Source: Microstegium vimineum (taxonomy: Eukaryota > Streptophyta > Magnoliopsida > Poales > Poaceae). From it: DNA of 64,000 bases. Numbering within the stretch: the stretch's first letter is position 1; the number at the start of each line of letters is the position of its first letter. The translations under genes were made by a program, and so were the position numbers. The notes below the pieces were generated by a model. The model ran no database searches and was not told the origin of the DNA. It saw nothing but the letters and a program-made list of their open reading frames with translations. This document shows positions 39,644 through 49,349 of this stretch, in pieces. The stretch covers positions 29,783,925 to 29,847,924 of the forward strand of contig CM039126.1 in the NCBI GenBank assembly GCA_022036555.1. Direction: 5' to 3'.

Positions 39644-41262
39644 TGAAAGGATCAAGATGCCCAAGAGGGGGGGTGAATTGGGCTCTTTTTAATTTCTAAA
39701 CAAGAATTAAACCTATAAAGAGCCAATTAACCCCCTAGTGCCTACCGCTTGTGTATCCTAGCTAGAAAGCGGTAACAAAGCAAAGGAAAGCGAAAACTTC
39801 CTACACAATTCTAGTATGAATTGAAAGACAAGTGCGGAAAGTAATGCGGTAATAAAGAGCTAGGGAAAGAGATGCTTGACACGGCGATATTTTGCCGAGG
39901 TATCGAGGAGTCGACACTCCTCCCTAGTCCTCGTTGGAGCACCTCGCAAGGTATAGCTCCCCCTCAATCCCGCGCAAGGGATGAGTGCTCTCTACGGGCT
40001 GATTCTTCGCCACTCCGGCTCGGTGAATCGCCCACAACCGATCACACACGTCGATGGAGAAGGGCCGCCGACAGTCTTCCGGCGATCACCTTCCTCCGAA
40101 CACCACCGGACCGTCTAGGTGATGTCGATCACCAAGAGTAACAAGCCTCCATCTTCGCTTGACTCACTCAAGCTTCACAACTAGAGGATGCACACTTGAA
40201 CTCATGGATGAACTAGAGAGAGGATGGATGGATTTGCGAATCACTCTCTCTCTCTAGGGCTCTTGCTCTCTTCACAACCTTCTCAACGAACTCAGCAACT
40301 CAAAATGAGCAAAGGCCAGGCGGGAGAGAAGTGGGAGGGGCTATAAATAGACCCTCTGAAAACTGCCTCGGGATGGCATTTTAAGTTGGCGACGGACGCT
40401 CCGTCGACTAGGCGACGGAGGGTCCGTCGCATGCCCAACGGCTAGTTTCTGTTCATAATTGAGGCGACGGACGCTCCGACGCCTAGGCGACGGACGGTCC
40501 GACGCCTCTGTCTAACGGCTAGTTCTGACACAGTGTTCCCAGCGACGGACGCTACGTCACTGGGCGACGGACGCTCAGCCACAGCGTCCGACGCTAAATT
40601 TTGGCTAGGGTTTGAAATTACCCTCTCTGGAAGGTCGACGGACGCTCTCCGCAGCGTCCGACGCCTGGCCGACGGACAGCGTCCGACGCACCCTAAAAAT
40701 CTTAGCCAGAAAACAACCTCTCTGGAAGGCCGACGGACGTTGTGGACTCAACCACCCAACGTCCCGGGGCCTTTGTCCGACGCGTCGGACAGCGTCCGAC
40801 GCCCCTGCCAGGAGCGTCCGTCGCCCAGAAAATGATTTTGACAACTCCGTTTTTCGTCGCGATGAAAATGAAAGTTGTTCTAGGCTATCTTACGGTCACC
40901 ATAGGCTTGCTTAGAGCTAAGGAAATCAAGTGTGCACCACACCTAAACATGAAGCTTTCCTAAGTCAAGCTACTAGTCTCAACCCCTCTTAATAGTACGG
41001 TCAAAGGTAAAAAGAGAAGCCCTATCTAATTCTAAGTGCCCTTCATCTCCTTATGGCACTTAGCCTATCATTCTAGGGTCTTCATCATGTCTCCTTAACA
41101 ACCGAAACGATATCCATCTTGGGGGCTAAGTGATGACCTTTAGAGCCCATTTTCCTTGATCACCATGGCTAGGCTACGCATAGCCTCTGCAAAACACACG
41201 TTAGCCATAATAATCTCTAATTGTCCTTAATCACCGAAACCAACCAGGGCCATGATTCTTCA
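39644..41262 (-). repeat. 3' LTR of the nested Sirevirus
   Basis: 1,619 bp; in element sense TGAAGAATCATGG...GATCCTTTCA. Contains an array of GACGGACGCTCCGTCG-like palindromes at 40389-40830. Nearly identical to 51810-53425. Confidence 0.93.
40389..40830. repeat. CG-rich palindromic motif array in the 3' LTR
   Basis: About ten variants of a motif with core CGACGGACGC(T/G)(C)CCGTCG or GCGTCCGACGC, in both orientations, separated by 15-50 bases. The same array occurs in the 5' LTR at 52553-52990. CG-rich palindromic repeats are a described feature of Sirevirus LTRs. Confidence 0.85.
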
Positions 41263-41280
41263 ATCTCCCCCTTTTTGGTG
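41263..41280 (-). promoter_or_regulatory. Polypurine tract of the nested Sirevirus
   Basis: On the minus strand CACCAAAAAGGGGGAGAT directly abuts the 3' LTR, the expected plus-strand priming site. Confidence 0.85.
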
Positions 41281-41735
41281 ATTGACGACAATAGAACCTC
41301 GAGTATGGATAAGAGTTTTGGTTAAGAATCGAGGGTGACTTGGAATGGTTGAGCAAGGGTTAGTGAGAAGGTAATGAAGTACACTTGCTCACCCAAGCCA
41401 AATCACAAAACATGGTACTTAAGGATATGAATGAAGAAGCAGTACTTCATGATATTCTCAAAGGATGTAACGGAGTAAAGCGCGAAAGCTCAAATATCGT
41501 TAAGCAGGGAGATATATCATGAACATGAGACAACTCACAAGATGTATTAGAGATAATCAAGAGTTTGTCACATGCAACTATATATACATCAACCATCATC
41601 ACATCACACATATAGACAAATGCATAGAAGTAGATATGATGAAAGAGTATGGGGAAATAAAGCATACAAAGATCCAAATCCTCCCCCTATCTCTATACTC
41701 GACCCTCTCTCCCCTTTGGCGTCTAGCACCAGAAA

Positions 41736-42647
41736 CTACGAGTCTGGGGCTGGAGAAGAAGGCGAAGTAGCGGCAGCTCGGCGATCCAGCATAATGAATT
41801 CCTGAAGGTCGGACTCGTTTGACTCATCTGACACGGTCTCTGCTAGTGTAGGTGCAACTGGGGTGGGCTCTGAAGCTGTCACTGGCACCTCTGGAGTTGC
41901 GGTCTCAACTGACTGTCGTTGAGACTCTGCTGGTGCCTCAGACGGTCCTGCCTCAGTAGTAGTGGGCCTGGGGGCCCGACGAGTGAAAACTCGAGGCGAG
42001 GGGGACGTGGTCACTGCTAGTGCCACTAGGGACACTGCCGCTGCAACCTCTGCAGGCTGAGTCTGACCAGGAGAGGACACTGCCACTGTAACCTCATCTG
42101 CTAATGATATGGCATCCGTTTGAACGGCAGCTGGAGGTGTGGTGACTATCTGTGCCGACTGCTCAGGTGCGATCTTCGACGACGCAACTGAGGACTGGTG
42201 GGTGCCTGTCGCCGGAAGATCCACTGCGGTCTCTGGAGCTGGTGTGACCTGCTGAGGTGCTCCTGGGGAGTCTTCTCCCGTGATCTCCAGGTACGAAGCA
42301 GACAGATCTCGCGAGGCCTCTGCTAGTGTAGTTCCCCGGGTAGGAGTGAATCCTGTCTGGAACTCTCCGGGTGAACCTATCCAAGAGGACACCTGGGTCC
42401 TCGGAGTCTGGTACTCTGGAGAAGCTACTGGCTGGAAGGGAGGTGTAGCTGGTGCCTGACTCTGCTGTCCTCTGGACGGTAACGCTGGAGTGGGCACCAC
42501 TACTACTGGAGGCTGCGGTGGCGGAGAGGTGAACTGCTGCTGCTGAGAGACTGCGGGCAACTGAAAGTGTGGCGTCGAGGTCTGCCCGGAGCTAGAGGCC
42601 AGAAGACGCTCAAGTAGAAGAGTCTGAGTCTTCTGGATCTCTGCCTG
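41736..42647 (-). CDS. Second half of the Sirevirus env-like ORF (after an in-frame TAG)
   Basis: In the same frame as 42648-44444 and separated from it only by TAG at 42650-42648; codons are open from 42647, with the first Met at 42560. It is rich in Pro, Thr, Ser, Gln and Ala, ending with LQEFIMLDRRAAATSPSS. No membrane segment is visible. Whether it is made depends on readthrough of the stop or on an internal start; otherwise it is a truncated remnant. Confidence 0.6.
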   Translation of the reverse strand, partial: QAEIQKTQTLLLERLLASSSGQTSTPHFQLPAVSQQQQFTSPPPQPPVVVVPTPALPSRGQQSQAPATPPFQPVASPEYQTPRTQVSSWIGSPGEFQTGFTPTRGTTLAEASRDLSASYLEITGEDSPGAPQQVTPAPETAVDLPATGTHQSSVASSKIAPEQSAQIVTTPPAAVQTDAISLADEVTVAVSSPGQTQPAEVAAAVSLVALAVTTSPSPRVFTRRAPRPTTTEAGPSEAPAESQRQSVETATPEVPVTASEPTPVAPTLAETVSDESNESDLQEFIMLDRRAAATSPSSPAPDS

Positions 42648-44444
42648 CTAGAGCTGGTAGGCTAGGAACTGGCGCTGGAACTCATCCTGCCTAGCCTGTG
42701 TCTGTGCCTGAGCGGCCAGCTGCTGCTCAGTGAGCCTCCGTAGGTCTGCAGCCTGTCGTCTCTGCTCCTCTGCCTGACGAGATTGCTCCTCCTGCATCCT
42801 CGAGAGTATAGAAAGCAAGGTAGCCTCTGAGGAGCTGGAGCCTGGAGCTGGAGCTGCTGCAGCTGTGCCTGACCCACCAGCCTCGTGGTCATGTGTCATA
42901 GGTGTATACTCGTGCACGGGCTGGTAGTCCTCGTCCGAGCTGTCAGAGTCGAGATCCTCTCTAAACACTGTCTCTGCAGCTGTATCGATCTCGGCGTCCA
43001 AACCAGCTAGCTCTGCCTGAGCTATCTGCTCAACTGTGGCATCGGCGACCTCGGCTGACTGTAGTGGCACTCCGGCCTGTCTCGTGCCTGGTATGTAAGC
43101 TCTGCTGGGGCGAGGTAGCTGCCCATGAGCCACAAGCTGGCTCATCGAATAGACAGGAAACTCTGTAGCGGACCTCATGAGGGTGACTCTCATAACCCCT
43201 AACCCAGTCTTGGCAACTACCAAGTAAGAGAACCAATGTGCGAACTGTAGCTGCCAATGACCTCTAAATCCAGCAGCTATGATGTCCTCGAGCTCGCTCA
43301 CTATCAGATCCCATAGATCGAACTGCTCTTTCCGGACAACATGAGCTAGGAGCCAAAGCTGAAGTCGAGTGATAGTATCCCTAGCTCCAATCCTGGGTAG
43401 AATGGTCCGTCTGAGAACCTCATGGAGGATCCGAGCCAAAGGAGTGAGGTCACGTGGCGTCCGGCTCGAACCCTCAGTGAACGGCTGCTGAAAGCACGGA
43501 CTGACAAAGTCTGTGGATGGCACTATGCCATCGTGAGGTCTGCGAGGAGCCTCCTGATCCCCATAGCAAAGACTATGGATCCTAGTAGGTGAAGATCCAA
43601 GGTGAAAGAGCTCTCGGAACCTGGCAGCTGTAACCTTGAAGTCACGTCCCTGATATGCGAAGTGAAGAAACTCGTGATCAGGTGAGATCCACAGAGAGGC
43701 GTAGAACTGATAGACCCACTCCTTCTGATATGCCCCTGAGCGACCCATCAGATCTGTCAATCCCTGGATGTACTGGAGATGCTGCAGGATCTCTGGACCG
43801 CCGATCCCCTCAATCTGAGTAGCTGGGCACACCCTGTGGGCCCTGAGGGGAGCATCGGTGTCAACATACGCTCGGTAGAAGTCCTCGTGCACTGTGGTAT
43901 AGAACTCTGGTCCGGCACGGGGGTCCCTCTGAGGTGGGAACCAGGACTGGAAGTCGACGAACCGAAGCATCTGAACTTGCTTCGTTGTAAGTGTCCTGAC
44001 CTGGTGCCTCATGGGGTCTGGGAGCCGGGGTCCTGGAGGGCTGGGTGGTGCACCTGAGCCTCGGGAACGAGTAACGCGACGGCTCATCAGCTCTCCAATA
44101 GAAGAGTGACCCGCGGCCTCAGTCGGCTCAGTCGCTGGGACTGGCTCAGTCGCTGGTGCCTCTGAAGCCTCGACAGGCTCTGACACTGGAGGTGGAGGGG
44201 ACTCACGACGCGCTCCACGGCGAGGCGAGAGCCTCAAGTTGGCGCGACGTCCTCCTCGCTCTGCTAACTCAGCTGCCTCTGCTACGGCAAGCGCGACTAC
44301 TGAATCCGGATCCATAGCTGGCCTCTTGCGCTTCCGAGAAATGACCTTCTGCTTTCCCTTCCCGCGGTCAGTGGGTGGACGCGGTGGAGGTGGAGGGTCA
44401 CCACCACTGCCGGGAACAGGACCTGCATTCTTCGTCCTTGCCAT
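42648..44444 (-). CDS. Sirevirus env-like ORF, first half (598 residues)
   Basis: A long open frame downstream of pol, same strand. Basic start (GKGKQKVISRKRKRP, nuclear-localisation-like), an Ala/Glu/Pro-rich stretch to about residue 150, a folded-looking central domain (FVDFQSWFPPQRDP, WVYQFYASLWISPDHEFLHF, RFRELFHLG, ILPRIGARDTITRLQLWLLA), then an acidic tract and a Gln/Arg coiled-coil end (RQAEEQRRQAADLRRLTEQQ). Position and composition fit the env-like genes of Sireviruses, whose function is unproven; the central domain also resembles proteins annotated as putative plant transposon proteins. Ends with TAG followed by CAG GCA. Purely retroelement, not a host gene. Confidence 0.75.
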   Translation of the reverse strand: MARTKNAGPVPGSGGDPPPPPRPPTDRGKGKQKVISRKRKRPAMDPDSVVALAVAEAAELAERGGRRANLRLSPRRGARRESPPPPVSEPVEASEAPATEPVPATEPTEAAGHSSIGELMSRRVTRSRGSGAPPSPPGPRLPDPMRHQVRTLTTKQVQMLRFVDFQSWFPPQRDPRAGPEFYTTVHEDFYRAYVDTDAPLRAHRVCPATQIEGIGGPEILQHLQYIQGLTDLMGRSGAYQKEWVYQFYASLWISPDHEFLHFAYQGRDFKVTAARFRELFHLGSSPTRIHSLCYGDQEAPRRPHDGIVPSTDFVSPCFQQPFTEGSSRTPRDLTPLARILHEVLRRTILPRIGARDTITRLQLWLLAHVVRKEQFDLWDLIVSELEDIIAAGFRGHWQLQFAHWFSYLVVAKTGLGVMRVTLMRSATEFPVYSMSQLVAHGQLPRPSRAYIPGTRQAGVPLQSAEVADATVEQIAQAELAGLDAEIDTAAETVFREDLDSDSSDEDYQPVHEYTPMTHDHEAGGSGTAAAAPAPGSSSSEATLLSILSRMQEEQSRQAEEQRRQAADLRRLTEQQLAAQAQTQARQDEFQRQFLAYQL

Positions 44445-46098
44445 TCCTCAAATTTGCAATCAATCCACTGAGAAGCAAGCTCAAGAGTCCAACCAACAAC
44501 TCACTGCCAACCAACCACTGTCCCTAACCACTGACAATCCAAACAACTGAGAGAGTGGCACGCCGGCCCTGGACTGTCCTCGCGAGGCTTTGCCTCGATC
44601 CGTACTCGCAGGCTTTGCCCTGAGTTATCTATCACTGCCCACTGTCTGAGTCTCTGATCAACTGACAAACTGACCCTGCTCGTCGGAAATAGATAGAGAT
44701 ATAAACCATAAGCATATAACTAGAGGTACGGAGTTATAGAAGCATGATATAAGATAAGGATAGAACGATTGATATTCACTGCCGTACCTCGAGCCTCTGA
44801 CCAAAAAGGGATTAGAAAGGAGATTTCCCGATCCGTCAACCGCCAACCACAATCCGCAAACCGTACTCTAACCAAGGCAAGGAGAGGGGCTAAAGGGTTT
44901 GGCAAGGTGATTTGCTAAAGAGAGTAAGAGTCAGTGAAAACGAATTTCACCTTGGCACCTTCTTGAAGAAGAACCCTTGGCAGAGAGTGACCACCACGGC
45001 TTGAAGTACTCAGAGGAGCGGCCAAGCTAGGGCAAGGAGCACTTGGCGCGGCGGCGGAGCAGAGGATGGGCTCTGGTGCGGAATGCAATGAAGTCACGGC
45101 GTCGATGGTGGAAGGTGCGCAGGGCAGGGATGGCGGTGCTGGGTGGAGAAACGCGGTGGCGCAGGGAGTAGGGATCCGTGGCGGCGCAGGAGGAGGCGCG
45201 GCGGTGCTGGCAAGGGCCACGGCGGCGCAGGGAGAACGGCGGTGGGAAGAGCGGCGGTTAGGGTTAGAAACTCGGCGCGGCGGCGGACTGACCAGATCTG
45301 GCGAGACAGAGAGGAGATCGGGAGTTTTCAAAAAAAAAATTTCGCTGATTAGTTCGCGACGGACGGTCCGACGCATAGGCGACGGACGCTCCGTCAACAT
45401 GCGACGGACGCTCGGGGAGCGTCCGACGGCATCGTCCGTCGGGCTTCCTGAGCCGATTTGAAACGCCCAGTCGCATTGACCGCGACGGACGCTCCGCGAC
45501 GGACACTTGGGAGAGCGTCCGTCGCCCTTTTTGCGGGCAAGGTTAATCTCCGGACGATCGCGACGGACGCTGAGGCAATTGACACCGAGCGTTCGTCGGC
45601 AGCGTCCGACGCCTAAAAAGTGGAATTTTTCAAATTTTCTTTTTGCGTCTTTCTCCCAACCAAGTTCCAATCCCAATAAGATCCAAATAACACTTGATTG
45701 GACTTGATATGAGAACCATCTCTCAAACACTCATTTTCAATTATTTTGCCATAGGCTTAAATTTAGTTTTTAGCTCAAAATATTCAAGTGGAAGCGCCAA
45801 GGAGTCATCGTATGGCCACAATAGGGGTAGAGAAGTGATTTGAGCTTGGAATACTCCCCCTAAGTGGACTATCATAGAGGATGCTCAAGAAACTTAACCG
45901 AAAAAGAAAAAGGGCAAACAACACACACGCAAATGTTATGCAATACGAAGAGTGAATCTAGGTTGCTTGCAAGTTTAAACCGCGGTTAAGCTTTGTCACA
46001 CGCTTTGAGGGCGGTTATCTTAACCGCGTTAGCCAAGCCTATGTGCATTACCAAATTAAACATGTTATATTACATATGAATGCAAGGTTCACACAAGA
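44445..46098 (-). other. Pol-env spacer of the nested Sirevirus with a second palindrome array
   Basis: 1.65 kb between the pol stop and the env-like ATG. It includes a GC-rich leader-like part (44915-45300) and, at 45357-45612, about eight GACGGACGCTCCG-type palindromic motifs matching the LTR array. Open frames across it are repeat-driven and not regarded as genes. It could hold regulatory signals for the env-like ORF (inference). Confidence 0.65.
45357..45612. repeat. Internal CG-rich palindromic motif array
   Basis: Same motif family as in the LTRs (cores GCGACGGACG and GCGTCCGACG/GCGTCCGTCG) but outside the LTR, just downstream of pol. Confidence 0.85.
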
Positions 46099-46935
46099 TC
46101 ATCTTTTAGTGAAATTAGAGTGATCAAGCACATTTAACTCGCTTCTCAACCTACAAAAGGTTGTTTCATCGAGTGGTTTAGTGAAGATATCCGCCAATTG
46201 CTCTTCGCTCTTAACTCCAACTAGTGTTATATCTTTCCTAGCCACATGATCTCTAAGAAAGTGATGGCGAATATCTATGTGCTTGGTGCGAGAGTGTTGA
46301 ACCGGGTTGTTTGCAAGCTTTACGGCGCTTTCATTATCACACAAAAGTGGAACTTCTTTTAAAAACACGCCGTAATCAAAGAGTGTTTGGGTCATATATA
46401 AGATTTGTGCACAACTTGCTCCCATGGTAATGTATTCCGCCTCGGCGGTTGACAAAGCCACACTATTTTGCTTCTTTGAGGACCAAGAAACAAGAGATCT
46501 TCCTAGCATGTGGCACCCGCTGGAGGTACTCTTCCTATCAACCTTACACCCGGCGTAATCCGAATCGGAATAGCCAACTAGTTGGAAGGGAGCTCCTTTG
46601 GGATACCAAAGACCCATGCTAGGGGTGTGCCTTATGTACCTAAGGATTCTTTTAACCGCACAAAGGTGCGACTCCTTAGGGTTTGCTTGAAACCTAGCAC
46701 ACATACACACACTAAACATGACATCCAGCCTAGAAGCAGTGAGGTAAAGTAAACTACCGATCATAGAACGATATAGAGTTTGGTCGATGGGTTTACCTCC
46801 CTCATCGAGATCGAGATGCCCATTAGTAGGCATTGGGGTCTTGATTGGCTTGCAATCCTCCATCTTAAATTTCTTGAGCACATCATAAGTGTACTTCTCT
46901 TGAGATATGAAGGTGCCCTCCCTCAATTGCTTCAC
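46099..46935 (-). pseudogene. Nested Sirevirus RNase H part of pol (frame-shifted)
   Basis: Starts inside the RT C-terminus (KQLREGTFISQEKYTYDVLK) and carries RNase H motifs: YSDSDYAGCKVDRKSTSSG, STAEAEYITMGASCAQ, LCDNESAVKLANNP, TKHIDIRHHFLRDHV, ADIFTKPLDETTF. It is out of frame with the preceding RT; the shift lies near 46940-46950, where the LGFQV stretch expected after ELTFF is disturbed. Confidence 0.9.
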
Positions 46936-47962
46936 TTGGAAGCCTATGGAAGAAGGTTAGCTCGCCAATCATCGACATCTCGAACTCCTTGGACATCAAT
47001 GCACCAAATTCCTTGCTATGACCTTGGTTTGTTGACCCAAATATAATGTCATCGACATATACTTGGCAAACAAAGATCTCTCCATCTAGCACCTTGGTGA
47101 AGAGTGTGGTGTCCACTTTCCCGATCTTGAAGCCCTTCTTGAGTAGGAAGTCCCTTAGTCTCTCATACCAAGCTCTTGGGGCTTGCTTCAGTCCATAGAG
47201 TGCCTTGGACAACCTATACACATGATTAGGACAATTTGGGTCTTCAAACCCGGGAGGTTGTGAGACAAAAACAAGTTCATTAATGAAGCCATTAAGAAAG
47301 GCACTCTTCACATCCATTTGAAAGAGTTTCATTTTATGGTGTGAAGCATATGCCAAAAGGATACGAATGGCTTCTAGTCTTGCAACCGGTGCAAAAGTCT
47401 CCCCAAAATCCAAGCCTTCAACTTGGGAGAACCCCTTTGCCACCAATCTTGCCTTGTTTCTCACAACCACACCTTGATCATCTTGCTTGTTCCTAAACAC
47501 CCACTTGGTGCCAATGATTCTTGCTCCTTTGGGCTTTTCTACTAGTGTCCACACTTCATTTCGGGTGAAGTTGTTCAACTCTTCGTGCATGGCGTTCACC
47601 CAATCCGGATCCGCAAGTGCATCCTCCACACTAGAAGGCTCAACAAAGGAGACAAAGGAGTGATGTTCAACATAAGAAGCAAGTTTAGATCGTGTTGTTA
47701 CCCCCCTTGATGGACTCCCTATGATGAGATCTTGAGGATGTGCTTGAAGCATAGGTGTAGATCTTCTATTGATCACTTGGGGAGGAGGTTGCGGTGTTTC
47801 AACATTGCTTGCTTCGGCCTCGGCTTGATCTTGAGGGATGTGAGTGTCTTCTTGAGCTTCCCTCACTTGATCTTCTTCATCAACTTGAGGCGTGTGAGGA
47901 GGAAGGATCTTGATTCGCTTCATCTTCAACTCCTTCCACCTCTTGTGGGTTGATAGCACCAA
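46883..47962 (-). pseudogene. Nested Sirevirus reverse transcriptase part of pol (frame-shifted)
   Basis: RT domain with ALADPDWVNAMHEELNNF, TKWVFRNKQDDQG, KARLVAKGFSQVEG, QMDVKSAFLNG, ALYGLKQAPRAWYERL and catalytic YVDDIIFGS at about residue 300. The catalytic Asp pair is intact, but a frameshift near 47895-47910 separates it from integrase and another near 46945 from RNase H. Confidence 0.9.
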
Positions 47963-49349
47963 TTGGCATGTTCTTCATGGCCTCCCTCAAGGGTTCATCA
48001 CCTACATCATCAAGATTTTCATGCTCTTCTTGAGAGCCATTAGTTTCATCAAACTCTAAGTCATACGTTTCTTCAACTAAGCCGGTGGCTTTGTTAAATA
48101 CACGGTATGCCTTGGATTTAAGTGAATACCCAACTAAGAAACCAATGTCACATCTTCTTTGGAACTTGCCCAAGTGTTGGAGCTTCTTGTAGATGTACAC
48201 TTTGCAACCAAACACTCGGAAAAAGGATATATCCGGTTTCTTTCCATTCACAAGCTCATAGGGGGTCTTCTTGAGAAGCCTTTGGACAAATAGCCGGTTG
48301 GCCGCATAGCATGCGGTGTTGATTGCTTCGGCCCAAAACTTCTCGGGGGTGTTGTATTCATCAAGCATTGATCTTGCAAGTGTGATGAGTGTCCGGTTCT
48401 TCCTCTCTACTACACCATTTTGTTGAGGAGTATATGTGGCGGATACTTCATGCTTGATTCCAACTTCATCACAATAGTCTTCAATCTTGGTGTTTACAAA
48501 CTCGGTCCCATTGTCACTTCTTATCTTCTTGATCTTCACATCAAATTCATTTTGGGCTCTAGTTGCAAACTTCTTGAATATTGATTGAGTTTCTCCCTTG
48601 TCTTGAAGAAAGAACACCCAAGTGTATCTAGAGTAGTCATCAACTACCACCAAGCAAAAGAGATTGCTGCCAAGGCTAGCATAGGTAGTAGGTCCAAAAA
48701 GATCCATGTGGAGTAGCTCTAGAACTCTTGAGGTTGACATGAAAGCTTTGGTTGGATGAGTGTTTGCTACTTGCTTGCCGGCTTGACACGCACTACAAAG
48801 TTTATCTTTCTCAAACACCACATCCTTCACACCTCTAACCAATTCCTTCTTGACAAGCTTCTTCAAAGTTGACATTCCCACATGTGCTAATCTTCTATGC
48901 CATAGCCAACCCAAAGAACTCTTGGAGAAAAGACATGTTTGCAAACTAGCTTCATTTTCGGTGAAGTCCACTAGGTAGAGATTGTTGTGTCGAAACCCTT
49001 TGAATATCAATGATGAATCTTCAATCTTGGACACAACTACCTCATTTGGAGTGAAGAGACATTGGAAACCAAGATCACATAATTGTCCCACGGATAGCAA
49101 GTTGAAGCTCAATGATTGTACTAGCAAGACATTTGATATAGATTGATCATTTGAGATTGCCACTTTGCCTAGACCTTGCACTTTGCCTTTTGAATTGTCC
49201 CCAAAGGTAATCTTGTCTTGCCCTTCACAATCTTCCTCAAGTGTGGTGAACATCCGAGAGTCACCGGTCATATATTGAGTGCATCCACTATCAATTACCC
49301 AATGACTTCCACCGGTCTTGTAGTTCACCTACACACAAGCAACTTGGCG
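47880..49349 (-). CDS. Nested Sirevirus protease and integrase part of pol
   Basis: From Met at 49328: protease motif HWVIDSGCTQYMTGD (D13-S14-G15); the HHCC zinc-binding module (H144, H149, C178, C181); then the integrase catalytic triad (D209 in HMDLFG, D272 in RSDNGTEF, E308 in GVVERKN) and FFRVFGCKVYIYKK downstream. Integrase is complete. In the same frame as gag, from which it is separated by TAA (49352-49350) and TAG. The frame ends at 47880 through a shift before the RT domain. In a working element gag and pol give a polyprotein processed by this protease; this copy cannot make RT in frame. Confidence 0.88.

Noticed and set aside
40389..40830. Regularly recurring short repeats that could suggest a CRISPR-like array
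   Set aside because: The units are variable palindromes in both orientations with unequal spacing, inside a plant retrotransposon LTR; no cas-like genes exist here.
44915..45730. 271-codon minus-strand frame in the pol-env spacer
   Set aside because: Much of it is translation of the CG palindrome array (Arg/Asp/Ser-rich) and Ala/Pro-rich low complexity; no domain, so treated as non-coding.
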